Shown: in pieces, positions 25,403-33,571 of the stretch
How positions within the stretch are numbered: the first letter of the stretch is position 1
Layout of the letters: each line of letters starts with the position of its first letter
Source of the DNA: Mucilaginibacter achroorhodeus
Lineage (GTDB): Bacteria > Bacteroidota > Bacteroidia > Sphingobacteriales > Sphingobacteriaceae
Assembly (NCBI RefSeq): GCF_007846095.1
Contig: NZ_VOEI01000006.1
Span: forward strand, 245,075 to 309,074
Length of the DNA stretch: 64,000 nt
Direction: 5' to 3'
The notes under the pieces: model-generated
Told to the model about the DNA's origin: nothing
Databases searched by the model: none
The model's input: the letters and a program-made list of their open reading frames with translations, nothing else
Made by a program: the position numbers and the translations under genes

Positions 25403-26644
25403 ATGAAAATACTTACAGCTACGATGTTCATCATCGTTTTCCCTATATTGGTTTACGCGCAGGATAAAAGTACAGTAAAACTAAGCCAAAGCAGGATAAC
25501 TGACACCCTTGAGATCAACCAGGCCGATACCCTGCAGCAGAAAGACCTTTACGATATCATTAAAGGGATCTTTAACAAAAAAGGCCATGTAACTAACGAA
25601 CCAACTAAAGTTATCGGTTCAAAGCCGGTTTTTTCGATACTTCCTGCAGTAGGTTATACGCTGCAAACAAAGTTTGCGGTTACGCTTGCAGGTAATGTGG
25701 CGTTCAGGGTTCCGGGTAATACGCGTATTTCAACAATTAATTCAAACTCCGCTTACACGCAAAACAAGCAGATCATTATCCCGCTTCAATCCAACATCTG
25801 GACTAGTGGCGACCGTTTCAATTTTATCGGGGATATCAAATACTACAAATATCCGCAAAGCACGTTCGGCTTAGGCACAGATTCCAAAGCGGCTAACGAA
25901 AATCCGATGGACTATACATTGTTCCGCTTTTATGAAACAATACTTACGCGCATTGTGGGCAACCTTTACGCAGGTGCCGGGTTTATTTTTGATAACCATT
26001 TCAACATTTCTGAAAAAGGCAACCCCGATGGCAGCGTATCTGACTATGCTAAATACGGCCCGCAAAGCAGTACCACATCTTCAGGGATAACGCTCAATGC
26101 TTTGTTTGATGTAAGGGATAATTCCATTAACCCATCAAAAGGTTTCTATGCTGCTATGCAATACAGGGATAACAAACTGTTTTTAGGCAGCACATCTTCA
26201 TGGCAATCATTGATCATCGATGTAAGGAAATATTTTCGCTTCCCTGAGCAATCCCACAACGTATTGGCCCTATGGAGTTACAATTGGCTGGTGCTTGGTG
26301 GTAAGCCACCTTACCTCGATCTGCCTGCCAACACGTGGGATCAATATAACGGTACAGGCAGGGGATATATCCAGGGGCGCTTTAGAGGCTCACAAATGGT
26401 TTACGGCGAGGCCGAGTACCGTTTTGGCCTTACCCGAAACGGATTACTGGGCGGTGTTGTATTTGGTAATGCCGAATCCTTCTCTGCCGAGCCCGGAACA
26501 AAATTGCAGAAAGTGCAGCCCGGATACGGTGCCGGCGTCCGGATCAAATTGAATAAAGTATCCAAAACCAACATCGCGATTGATTATGGTTTTGGCAGCC
26601 AGGGATCAAAAGGGATATTTGTGACCGTTGGCGAAATATTTTAA
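25403..26644 (+). CDS. Omp85/BamA-like outer membrane protein (surface antigen D15 family)
   Basis: A 413-aa exported protein. The ATG at 25403 gives a clean signal peptide (MKILTATMFIIVFPILVYAQ), while an upstream TTG at 25391 would only add four residues. After a short periplasmic stretch, residues about 80-413 form a C-terminal 16-strand-type barrel with LFDVRDNSINPSKGFYAAM and GEAEYRFGLTRNGLLGG, sequences typical of D15-domain proteins. No POTRA domains are evident, so it belongs with short Omp85 relatives rather than the BAM core; the genuine BamA is at 43259. It is monocistronic. Confidence 0.82.
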   Translation: MKILTATMFIIVFPILVYAQDKSTVKLSQSRITDTLEINQADTLQQKDLYDIIKGIFNKKGHVTNEPTKVIGSKPVFSILPAVGYTLQTKFAVTLAGNVAFRVPGNTRISTINSNSAYTQNKQIIIPLQSNIWTSGDRFNFIGDIKYYKYPQSTFGLGTDSKAANENPMDYTLFRFYETILTRIVGNLYAGAGFIFDNHFNISEKGNPDGSVSDYAKYGPQSSTTSSGITLNALFDVRDNSINPSKGFYAAMQYRDNKLFLGSTSSWQSLIIDVRKYFRFPEQSHNVLALWSYNWLVLGGKPPYLDLPANTWDQYNGTGRGYIQGRFRGSQMVYGEAEYRFGLTRNGLLGGVVFGNAESFSAEPGTKLQKVQPGYGAGVRIKLNKVSKTNIAIDYGFGSQGSKGIFVTVGEIF

Positions 26645-26818
26645 CAATGGCTTAACTAAAAAATAAATGAAAATTTGATGAAATTTAATTATTTTGAGCA
26701 AACCTTTATGATAGTCACTCCGTTATATCAGTAACGTTAAAAAATGTTAAAAACAGTGCGGTAAGGGTTGTCGCTGTAGATAATTAATAATGATTTTGTA
26801 GCTTTATTGCATCTTATT

Positions 26819-27412
26819 ATGCAGTTAAGAAGGTTTACTAAATGCTATGTCGTTTTGATGATGTTCCTTGTGGGCTTCATATCGGCGTGTCAAAAAGACA
26901 CTAACGAGCAGGCGGTTCTTAACTATAAAGCATCCCTTGCTGCTGATAGTGCGCTTAAGGCAACATCGCCTGATAATTATCTTGCAACTTCAGGTACGCT
27001 TACTTTAAAACTTCAGGATTCTGTTTACACTTTTAATGCCGCGACCGACTCGGTTGCATTTGTTAATTTGAAAAGCGGCAATAACCATTACTTTGGTTTA
27101 ACTGCTATTAATAAAGCGCATGATGTAAGCTTCGGCATAAGCTCTAAAGGCATAGCTACAGATAGTGTTATTAAAGCCGTAGCCGGCGGGCAGTTACTGG
27201 TAATGAAAGATGCTATGCATACCAACCAGTACACGCTAACACCTTACGCCAAACCCGGCGACTCAGGTGTAATCCATTTAACCTCTTACATGAAGAACGA
27301 CACACTTGCCAAAGGAACGTTCTTTACCTTTTTAACAAAAGATGAAAAATCAAATTCTCCGTTTTATCGGGTGGAAGGGACATTCGAGTTGCGTTTAAAA
27401 GAAAAAAAATAA
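26819..27412 (+). CDS. Hypothetical lipoprotein
   Basis: Read from the ATG at 26819 (197 aa); a TTG at 26807 is less likely. The signal peptide ends in lipobox FISAC with Cys24. The mature part is beta-rich (GTLTLKLQDSVYTFNAATDS; GVIHLTSYMKNDTLAKGTF) and resembles the many DUF-type Bacteroidota lipoproteins of about 200 residues. No enzymatic motif seen. No partner gene in the same orientation is close enough to imply a pathway. Confidence 0.7.
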   Translation: MQLRRFTKCYVVLMMFLVGFISACQKDTNEQAVLNYKASLAADSALKATSPDNYLATSGTLTLKLQDSVYTFNAATDSVAFVNLKSGNNHYFGLTAINKAHDVSFGISSKGIATDSVIKAVAGGQLLVMKDAMHTNQYTLTPYAKPGDSGVIHLTSYMKNDTLAKGTFFTFLTKDEKSNSPFYRVEGTFELRLKEKK

Positions 27413-27502
27413 GCATACGTGTAACTTTGACACATTATTGTAAAAAACAATTTACAATAAGGATTTGTGGCCTTCGGGGCTCAAAAAACGCCTTTTTTTG
27501 CT

Positions 27503-27510
27503 TATATTTG
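27503..27510 (+). promoter_or_regulatory. -7 promoter box of the RRM gene
   Basis: TATATTTG, 20 bases before the ATG at 27531; the bases GGAG at 27522-27525 could serve as a ribosome binding site. Confidence 0.6.
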
Positions 27511-27530
27511 CAAAAAAGAAAAGGAGTTTA

Positions 27531-27809
27531 ATGAAAGTATTTATTGGTGGCCTACCGCTGGAAGTGAGCGAGGCCGAACTAAATGCAGTTTTTGAAGATT
27601 TTGGGCCTGTTAAGTCCCTTAGAATTATCAAAGACCGTGAAACCAAACAAAGCAGAGGCTTCGGTTTTGTTGAAATGGTTAATGATGACGAAGCAAAAGA
27701 AGCCATCAAATGTATGAATGGCCAAAGCTATTACGGTAAACGTATTACTGTTAACGTTGCAGAAGATAACGGGCCTGGTTTTAACCGCTCGAGTTTTAGT
27801 CGCAACTAA
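27531..27809 (+). CDS. RNA recognition motif (RRM) RNA-binding protein
   Basis: Starting at the ATG 27531 (not the in-frame TTG at 27465), a 92-aa single-domain protein. RNP2 is KVFIGGL at residues 2-8 and RNP1 is RGFGFVEM at about 42-49, with the usual aromatic residues for RNA stacking. A short Gly/Asn/Arg/Ser tail follows. Such small RRM proteins are common in Bacteroidota, where Hfq is often absent, and are thought to act in post-transcriptional control. It has its own promoter and terminator. Confidence 0.93.
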   Translation: MKVFIGGLPLEVSEAELNAVFEDFGPVKSLRIIKDRETKQSRGFGFVEMVNDDEAKEAIKCMNGQSYYGKRITVNVAEDNGPGFNRSSFSRN

Positions 27810-27827
27810 CATCATTTTAGATAAAGA

Positions 27828-27851
27828 AAGCCGGAATCACCGGCTTTTTTT
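27828..27851 (+). terminator. Rho-independent terminator of the RRM gene
   Basis: AAGCCGG and CCGGCTT pair around AATCA, followed by a T run. Confidence 0.88.
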
Positions 27852-27955
27852 ATGCCTTTTAATTTAGTGCCTCAAAAAAACACATAACGGAAAATACAAC
27901 AATAACAGTAGTGGTATAGCTTTTTATTTGTATTGTTGTATATAAAAATACCCCT

Positions 27956-29284
27956 TTGCGCCTTTTATCGCACATCAATCGTTTGTGGCTAAAGTTAACC
28001 GGCTCAATGGCCGAATTCCCTTTAGAAGTTAGGATATTTCATTCGTTGTGTATCCTGGTGATCATTGCGCTTGCCTATAACGTCCCGTTCAATTACGCTA
28101 TAGGTTTACCGTTGGTATCTCTCATAAGCCTGGTAACGCTAACCATCTTCTCGTTCCTTTATTATCGATCCAGGTACCAGGGTAAGATAAAATCAACAAT
28201 GGTAGTTTTCACTATTGTTGGCAATTTGCTTTTCCTTGTCAACTTTATCATTAATTCTGGTACGCAAGGGCCTACGGCATTGCTGATGGGGCTTTGTATG
28301 TTCCTGATCTTTTGCGTTGTGCCAAAAAGCCAGCAAAGGTTTTGGATGCTGCTCAATATCGCGATCGTACTAACAGGAACCTGGGTTGAATATTATTACC
28401 CGAAGTTGATCCCCAATACTTACAAGAGCCGCGAGGATCGTTATTGGGATATTTCGTCAGCTTATTTAGTGGTTGTTGTAGTGCTTTATTACACCATAAA
28501 TTACCTGCGCAGAAACTATGATTACGAGCGCCGCTCGGCATCGATAAAGGCACAGTCTATCGAAGAAAAGAACATACAGATAATTGCGCAGAACCAGGAG
28601 CTTGAACGTATCAATACAGAAAAGAACAAGTTGATGTCAATAATAGCTCATGACCTCCGGTCGCCTTTGAGCAATATTCAAAATTACCTTGAATTGGTTA
28701 CTGAGTATGGGCTTGACACGCAAGAACGGCGTATGGTTGAAAGCGACCTTCTTAAGGTAACCCGCCGTACAATAGATATGCTTGGGAAATTGTTGGTATG
28801 GTCAAAAGCCCAAATGGATGGCGTAAATGTTAAGCTGAGCTACATCAGCCTCAAAGACGCCCTCTTTAATACGCTTGAGCTTGAAAAATCTATCGCACTT
28901 AAGAAAGACATCATTCTGACAGCCCAACTCGATTGGGATACCCGAATTATTGCGGATGCAGATATGCTTCAGTTAGTGATCCGGAATTTGTTAAGTAATG
29001 CGATCAAATTTACTGCTAAGGGTGGAGAAATAAGCATGAAAGCAGAGCGGGCCGGTAACGAGTGTCGCATCAGTATTACGGATAACGGCGTTGGCATCTC
29101 ACCTAAAAAACTACCCGAACTATTCTCCCTCCGGGTAAGTTCAACCTTTGGTACCGACAATGAGAAAGGAGTAGGCTTAGGGCTGTTGCTTTGCAAAGAA
29201 TTTACCGAGTTGCAGGACGGCCGTATCTGGGCCGAAAGTGAACCAATGGTAGGTACTACGTTTTTTGTAGCAATACCTGTGTAA
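27956..29284 (+). CDS. Membrane sensor histidine kinase
   Basis: A 442-aa kinase. Residues about 20-190 carry six predicted membrane helices; a coiled linker (EEKNIQIIAQNQELERIN) leads to the dimerisation domain with the phosphoacceptor His in MSIIAHDLRSPLSN. The ATPase domain shows N box NLLSNAIKF, G1 DNGVGIS and G2 GVGLGLLL. The best start appears to be TTG at 27956 because the first residues (RLLSHINRLWLK) look conserved; the next ATG is at 28010. No response regulator is adjacent, so it is an orphan kinase. The ligand is unknown. Confidence 0.88.
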   Translation: MRLLSHINRLWLKLTGSMAEFPLEVRIFHSLCILVIIALAYNVPFNYAIGLPLVSLISLVTLTIFSFLYYRSRYQGKIKSTMVVFTIVGNLLFLVNFIINSGTQGPTALLMGLCMFLIFCVVPKSQQRFWMLLNIAIVLTGTWVEYYYPKLIPNTYKSREDRYWDISSAYLVVVVVLYYTINYLRRNYDYERRSASIKAQSIEEKNIQIIAQNQELERINTEKNKLMSIIAHDLRSPLSNIQNYLELVTEYGLDTQERRMVESDLLKVTRRTIDMLGKLLVWSKAQMDGVNVKLSYISLKDALFNTLELEKSIALKKDIILTAQLDWDTRIIADADMLQLVIRNLLSNAIKFTAKGGEISMKAERAGNECRISITDNGVGISPKKLPELFSLRVSSTFGTDNEKGVGLGLLLCKEFTELQDGRIWAESEPMVGTTFFVAIPV

Positions 29285-29350
29285 ATAAAGTCGAAAACAT
29301 TATGTTGAACTGACGGGTTTTTAATATTGAATTTCCAATTTTGACTTAAC

Positions 29351-29677
29351 ATGAGGCCGGGCGATAAAGTAGTTTGCATTAATGATAAGATTGATCCTGA
29401 AAAGAACGAAGAGATACGTCGCGACTTTGAGATCTGGATCACCAAAGATAAAGAGTACACCATCCGCGAGATATTAGACAACAACGGTATTGTTACCGGC
29501 GTGCTGCTCGATGAAGTTCATAATTTCCCTAAATTTTTCAAATTGATCAACCGTTTCCAGGAGCCGGCTTTTGCTATCTGGCGCTTCAGGAAACTCAACT
29601 ACGCCAGTGCCCCTGCAGAAGCCATAGCCGAAGTTGAAGAATTGGTTGAATCAGAACAATTGGTAAAAACCAATTAA
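29351..29677 (+). CDS. Conserved small hypothetical protein
   Basis: A 108-aa cytoplasmic protein. The N-terminal MRPGDKVVCINDKID and the following KEYTIREILDNNG suggest a small SH3-like beta barrel of a kind seen often in Bacteroidota hypothetical proteins; the C-terminal third is acidic (AEVEELVESEQ). It follows the histidine kinase after 66 bases on the same strand. No function can be assigned. Confidence 0.7.
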   Translation: MRPGDKVVCINDKIDPEKNEEIRRDFEIWITKDKEYTIREILDNNGIVTGVLLDEVHNFPKFFKLINRFQEPAFAIWRFRKLNYASAPAEAIAEVEELVESEQLVKTN

Positions 29678-29745
29678 TTCATTTTAATACACCCATTATG
29701 TATAGTTCATGCTTGCTATGTAATATATGCTATATGGCATATATA

Positions 29746-30162
29746 TTACCAGCCCCTATGCGCAGTTGCTTCTGTCTCTACTAGTTGTGTAAGCACTGCT
29801 TTCAACATAGCTTCCCGTGCCCATTGTTGTTCAGCTAATGATGCGTCTTGTTTATACCAGTCAATAGCCTCGTTTATTTGTATTCGAGCACGGTAAGCAT
29901 ATTGCTTGTTCGGGTGCAGCTTTTGGCCTTCGTAGCTGTTCATGTTTTCGCATTTGATGATCTTAGCAAATGATTTTACGGGGATTTCCATTCTCAGGCA
30001 ATCATCAAGTGAGTTTTTAAAGTCCTGCTTATCTTCAAGCCACAGCGTTAATGTGTCGTCCGTCAGGTCGTGGTCTGCTATACAGATTCGGCTGTAATTG
30101 TAATCTACTGTAATGATCAGCCACCAAAGTTGGTCGCGAAATTTTTGTGAAAGTCGTATCAT
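29746..30162 (-). CDS. Hypothetical protein of the small module facing the S24 repressor
   Basis: Starting at the ATG 30162 (MIRLSQKFRDQLWWLIITVD), 138 aa; a longer reading from 30294 would overlap the preceding small gene. The sequence is mixed alpha/beta with a C-terminal helical region (INEAIDWYKQDASLAEQQW). I do not recognise a family. It is the second gene of a two-gene minus-strand unit whose promoter faces the S24 repressor gene, which suggests a mobile or phage-derived module. Confidence 0.55.
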   Translation of the reverse strand: MIRLSQKFRDQLWWLIITVDYNYSRICIADHDLTDDTLTLWLEDKQDFKNSLDDCLRMEIPVKSFAKIIKCENMNSYEGQKLHPNKQYAYRARIQINEAIDWYKQDASLAEQQWAREAMLKAVLTQLVETEATAHRGW

Positions 30163-30214
30163 GGCGTGTTTGTTGGTTATTATCAGATGATCTGTTATCG
30201 CGTCGTTGCCTGCG

Positions 30215-30397
30215 TTATAGGGATTGAATAAATTTTGGCGACCAGCTGGGAAGATATTTTTGTATCGCAGTGATTTCACCACTATACTTAGCACAGGCTC
30301 GTTGATAACCTTCGTACCGTTGCTGTAATTCTTTTTTTGATAGCTGTTTTGAGCCGTTTATTGTTTTAGTTCTGAGTGCGGAGTAAACAATGTGCAT
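30215..30397 (-). CDS. Small hypothetical protein, first gene divergent from the S24 repressor
   Basis: A 60-aa basic protein (VYSALRTKTINGSKQLSKKE; LQQRYEGYQRACAKY) with an amphipathic helical pattern. Its start lies 5 bases from an AT-rich palindrome (30403-30420), and the repressor gene diverges on the other strand, the usual setting of a repressor-controlled early gene. Length and basic charge would suit a small DNA-binding or regulatory protein, but no motif proves this. Confidence 0.5.
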   Translation of the reverse strand: MHIVYSALRTKTINGSKQLSKKELQQRYEGYQRACAKYSGEITAIQKYLPSWSPKFIQSL

Positions 30398-30402
30398 ATA
30401 AA

Positions 30403-30420
30403 TTGATTTAAATTTATCAA
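30403..30420. promoter_or_regulatory. Second operator-like site, in front of the small minus-strand gene
   Basis: TTGATTTAAATTTATCAA shares the TTGATTTAAAT core of the perfect palindrome at 30523-30542. It sits directly upstream of the start at 30397. Confidence 0.5.
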
Positions 30421-30522
30421 ACAGTTTGTAAAGTATTTTCTTTAATATCTGTAATCCGGATTTTGGATGACAAATTATTTAGTACTATATTGCCCTGATT
30501 GACAAAACAAATATAAAGAATA

Positions 30523-30542
30523 TTCTTGATTTAAATCAAGAA
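30523..30542. promoter_or_regulatory. Perfect 20-bp palindrome, likely S24 repressor operator
   Basis: TTCTTGATTTAAATCAAGAA is a perfect palindrome 25 bases upstream of the repressor start. It is overlapped on its left by a 12-bp palindrome AAGAATATTCTT (30516-30527). Confidence 0.65.
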
Positions 30543-30567
30543 AAATCTTTAAATATTTTTATTCGAT

Positions 30568-31260
30568 ATGGAAGATCCATCAAAACCAAACAAGATAAAA
30601 ACAGTAAGGCCTGAAACACTGGAGTTTATCATTTTATATAACCAGTTAAGAGGCCGTGCTTTTAATAATAATACTGAATTGGCAGAAGCGATTGGCTTTA
30701 ATTCAGCAAGCTCAATTACTGAGATCATTAAAAGCAGGCAGAATATTGATCCTGAAAAACTCAAGATTTTTAAAGAAAAATTTGGAGAACAGCTTGGTAT
30801 CCGTAAAACCTCAGAAAAACCTGTAGTGCAGCGTTCAGAAGAGGGGATACCTATGTATGACATTATTGCAACAGCATCAGGCGTTGAGGTGTATAATGAC
30901 ATCAATGATTCGTTACCTGTAGGCCGTATGAACTTCCCGGGAATAGAGGAGTGTGATTTTGCGCTGCCGGTTTGGGGGCACTCTATGTACCCTTACCTGG
31001 AGAACGGCTGTTGGGTTGCATTAAAGATCATCAATGATAAAAAAATATTACCCGGTGAGGTGTACTATATAGAGTGGGGTGATTACCGAATGTATAAACG
31101 CCTGTTAGCAAGTGATAACCCGGAAGAGGTTATCGCCCATTCAGATAATGTAACTGAAATGGTAGGTGGCCGTCTAAAATATGCTCCTTTCCCAATACGC
31201 ATTGATGAGATAAAAAAGCTCTGCCTGGTGAAGGATATCCATAAAAAACATAATCATTAG
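30568..31260 (+). CDS. S24-family (LexA/CI-like) transcriptional repressor
   Basis: A 230-aa repressor. The N-terminal helix-turn-helix (NNTELAEAIGFNSASSITEI, about residues 36-55) precedes a C-terminal S24 peptidase fold (about 95-225) in which GHSMYPYLENG contains the nucleophile Ser and the Lys in YRMYKRLL completes the dyad. An obvious Ala-Gly cleavage site is not seen; the linker reads IIATASGVEVY. Proteins of this type govern prophage or SOS-like switches. It diverges from two small unknown genes with palindromic operators between them. The phage island at 19-25 kb is 5 kb away and may or may not be its target. Confidence 0.88.
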   Translation: MEDPSKPNKIKTVRPETLEFIILYNQLRGRAFNNNTELAEAIGFNSASSITEIIKSRQNIDPEKLKIFKEKFGEQLGIRKTSEKPVVQRSEEGIPMYDIIATASGVEVYNDINDSLPVGRMNFPGIEECDFALPVWGHSMYPYLENGCWVALKIINDKKILPGEVYYIEWGDYRMYKRLLASDNPEEVIAHSDNVTEMVGGRLKYAPFPIRIDEIKKLCLVKDIHKKHNH

Positions 31261-31342
31261 GCCTCACCCTGCCCTCTCCAAGTACAGGCTTCTAATGGTG
31301 GGGTATTTAAGTCCTCTCCTTTGGAGAGGATTTAGGTGAGGC
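31261..31342. repeat. Intergenic inverted repeat with CCTCTCC core
   Basis: Outer arms GCCTCACC (31261-31268) and GGTGAGGC (31335-31342) enclose an inner palindrome CCTCTCCTTTGGAGAGG. This type of element recurs between genes in Sphingobacteriales and Flavobacteriales genomes. Confidence 0.65.
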
Positions 31343-31404
31343 TTCCTCAATGACGCGTTAGTTAACCAGGCTTTTTGACTTTTTAATTTTGACTTTTACT
31401 TAGT

Positions 31405-31914
31405 ATGATTCGTTTAGCCCTTATCTCCGATATCCCTCAAATAATGCAACTGGTTAAAGAGGTTGTGCCTGTTATGCGCGCAAGCGGTAACCTGCAATGG
31501 GATGATACCTATCCAAACCCGCAAGTTTTTGAGCAGGATATAAACGAAGGCCAGCTTTGGGTCGCTGAGATTGATAATGAAATTGCCGGAGTAACAGCCA
31601 TAACTACAGAGCAATATCCGGAATATGCACAAGCCGGAATGGACATCAATGAAGAAGCGATAGTTACCCACCGTTTGGCGGTTAGTCCGCGTTACCAGGG
31701 CAGGGGTATAGCCGCGGAACTGATGCAGCAGGCAGAGATTGTGGCATTGGAACGGAATATTCCTTTATTACGTGTTGATACTAACAGCCAGAATGTAGCT
31801 ACTCAACGTTTGTTCCCAAAAATGGGCTACGAATTTAAAGGTGAGATCACCTTACAATTTAGACCGGGATTGAAGTTTGTGTGTTTTGAGAAGCGACTGC
31901 CTACTCAAAAATAA
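31405..31914 (+). CDS. GNAT family N-acetyltransferase
   Basis: A 169-aa acetyltransferase. The acetyl-CoA binding motif is VSPRYQGRGIAAELMQQAE (Q/R-x-x-G-x-A type), preceded by THRLAV on strand beta4 and followed by LRVDTNSQNVATQRLFPKMGY. The substrate is unknown; the overall form is that of small-molecule or antibiotic-type acetyltransferases. Its last 14 bases overlap the convergent porT gene. Confidence 0.88.
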   Translation: MIRLALISDIPQIMQLVKEVVPVMRASGNLQWDDTYPNPQVFEQDINEGQLWVAEIDNEIAGVTAITTEQYPEYAQAGMDINEEAIVTHRLAVSPRYQGRGIAAELMQQAEIVALERNIPLLRVDTNSQNVATQRLFPKMGYEFKGEITLQFRPGLKFVCFEKRLPTQK

Positions 31915-32632
31915 GGCTGAACATCAAGGTACGCAAACCAAGTTTGCTGAGCGGGGTGGCATAGGGGGTGTTGTCCTGTACCAGCATATTGGTAAAGGAG
32001 TTGGAGAACTTGATCTCCGGCGAAAGCTTAAAGTATTCGAAATAAATATCGAAGCCCGCCCCAACCTCATAAGAAGAATATCCTTTAACGTTTCGCAGCA
32101 ATCGTTCTGTAGGGTCAATATTATCGCCTGGGTCTTTCTTCGAGCCTATGCTTTGCGAATATTTGAGCCCTCCTAAAAGATAAACCCGCATGTTGGCGAT
32201 CCTGTCAGATTTTAGCTTTAGTTGAAGCGGGAAATCAACGGTTGTGGTTTGTACAGATTTTACCACATTTTCATTCGGATTATCGTAGTAATAAGCCACT
32301 TTTCTATCGGCAAACAGGAGGGAGGGTGTTACCCTTGTTTCCAAATGGTCGGTTAATCTATAGCGGGTAATAAAGCCAACCGCAAAGCCGGGCGACGAGG
32401 GTGAAAAAATTGCCTTCCTGAATGTGGTCACCGCCTCATTGTTGTTTTGCGGGTCACGGAAAGGCGTTTGCCAATCAGGCTTTTTAACTACATCAAAGTG
32501 GCTTTGTACATAAGAGAATAAAAAACCGAAACTGAGATCGTTCTGGTCGGCGCCCCCACCCCAGGCTTGCGCAAATAGCTTATTGCTGCAGCACACCAGT
32601 ATAATGATGGTTAGGAGCCGGAGTTTTATCAT
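31901..32632 (-). CDS. porT: Type IX secretion/gliding protein PorT, outer-membrane beta-barrel
   Basis: A 243-aa exported barrel with signal peptide ending in KLFAQ. The barrel strands include the early QNDLSFGFLFSYVQSHFDVV and the terminal TMFSLIFE. The family and its placement directly after the menaquinone methyltransferase gene, with a 4-base ATGA overlap, match the arrangement seen for PorT in many Bacteroidota. PorT is needed for T9SS-dependent export in Porphyromonas and Flavobacterium. Its presence implies the organism has that secretion system, although other T9SS genes are outside this window. Confidence 0.78.
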   Translation of the reverse strand: MIKLRLLTIIILVCCSNKLFAQAWGGGADQNDLSFGFLFSYVQSHFDVVKKPDWQTPFRDPQNNNEAVTTFRKAIFSPSSPGFAVGFITRYRLTDHLETRVTPSLLFADRKVAYYYDNPNENVVKSVQTTTVDFPLQLKLKSDRIANMRVYLLGGLKYSQSIGSKKDPGDNIDPTERLLRNVKGYSSYEVGAGFDIYFEYFKLSPEIKFSNSFTNMLVQDNTPYATPLSKLGLRTLMFSLIFE

Positions 32633-33357
32633 TTAATGCCGGTATAAATGGAGCAGATGCCAAATAGCAGCGGCCTTACCTTGGTTTCTTTAAAACCAGC
32701 CTTGTTCATTATCGCCCTAAATGCCTCTCCATCCGGGAAGGCGGCTACAGACTCAGGCAAATAAGTGTAAGCCCTTGCGTCTTTAGAGAAAAGCTTGCCT
32801 ATGCCCGGCGTTATATAATTAAAATAAAAGTTATAGAGCTGCTTAACAGGGAAGCCCTTGGGTTTAGAAAACTCGAGCACTACGGCCTTGCCTCCGGGTT
32901 TTAAAACTCGGTTAATATCTGTAAGCCCTTTTTCAAGGTCTTCAAAGTTGCGAACGCCGTAAGCAACAGTAACCGCATCAAATCCGTTATCGTTAAAAGG
33001 GAGCTTTTCAGAGTCGCCAAGTTTAACTTCAAATTTATCACTAAGGCCACGTTTGGCTATCTTTTGCTTAGCTACCTCAAGCATGCCGGCAGATATATCA
33101 ACCCCGATGATCTTCTCGGGTTTAAGCAATTTAAGTGCCTCAAATGCAAAATCGCCGGTGCCGGTAGCAACATCCAATATCAGCTTGGGCTGGTCTTTTT
33201 TTAATTCGTTTATCGCTTTCTTCCGCCAAATGATATCTATCCCTAACGACATAAAGTGATTAAGAAAATCATAGGTTTTAGAGATATTGTTGAACATATC
33301 GGCAACCTGTTCTTTTTTGGTAGCCTGGTTCTGATATGGAGTTACTGTTTTGCTCAT
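32629..33357 (-). CDS. ubiE: Demethylmenaquinone methyltransferase (UbiE/MenG)
   Basis: A 242-aa class I SAM-dependent methyltransferase read from the ATG at 33357 (MSKTVTPYQNQATKKEQ); the in-frame start at 33420 adds an unlikely N-terminus. SAM motif I is LDVATGTGDFAFEAL; GVDISAGMLEVAK and the UbiE signature YGVRNFEDLEKGL follow, with NRVLKPGGKAVVLEFSKP. It catalyses the last methylation of menaquinone, the quinone used by the complex I encoded at 47.9-59.3 kb. It overlaps porT by 4 bases. Confidence 0.95.
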   Translation of the reverse strand: MSKTVTPYQNQATKKEQVADMFNNISKTYDFLNHFMSLGIDIIWRKKAINELKKDQPKLILDVATGTGDFAFEALKLLKPEKIIGVDISAGMLEVAKQKIAKRGLSDKFEVKLGDSEKLPFNDNGFDAVTVAYGVRNFEDLEKGLTDINRVLKPGGKAVVLEFSKPKGFPVKQLYNFYFNYITPGIGKLFSKDARAYTYLPESVAAFPDGEAFRAIMNKAGFKETKVRPLLFGICSIYTGIK

Positions 33358-33571
33358 GTTTTCGGCAGTAAAGATAAGTATTTTTGTAGCTTGTACCGTT
33401 TTAACATTGGTACTCAACACTCAAATTAGTTTGCAATAATTAACTCTTACCTACCGCCAATTATCCAAATAAACTATTGATTATGCACTTTTAACATAAA
33501 GTTCTATCTTCACAGTTCAGCAGTTCTTGCTTTTAAAAACTTAAATTTCAAACTAAACTATACTGATAACC

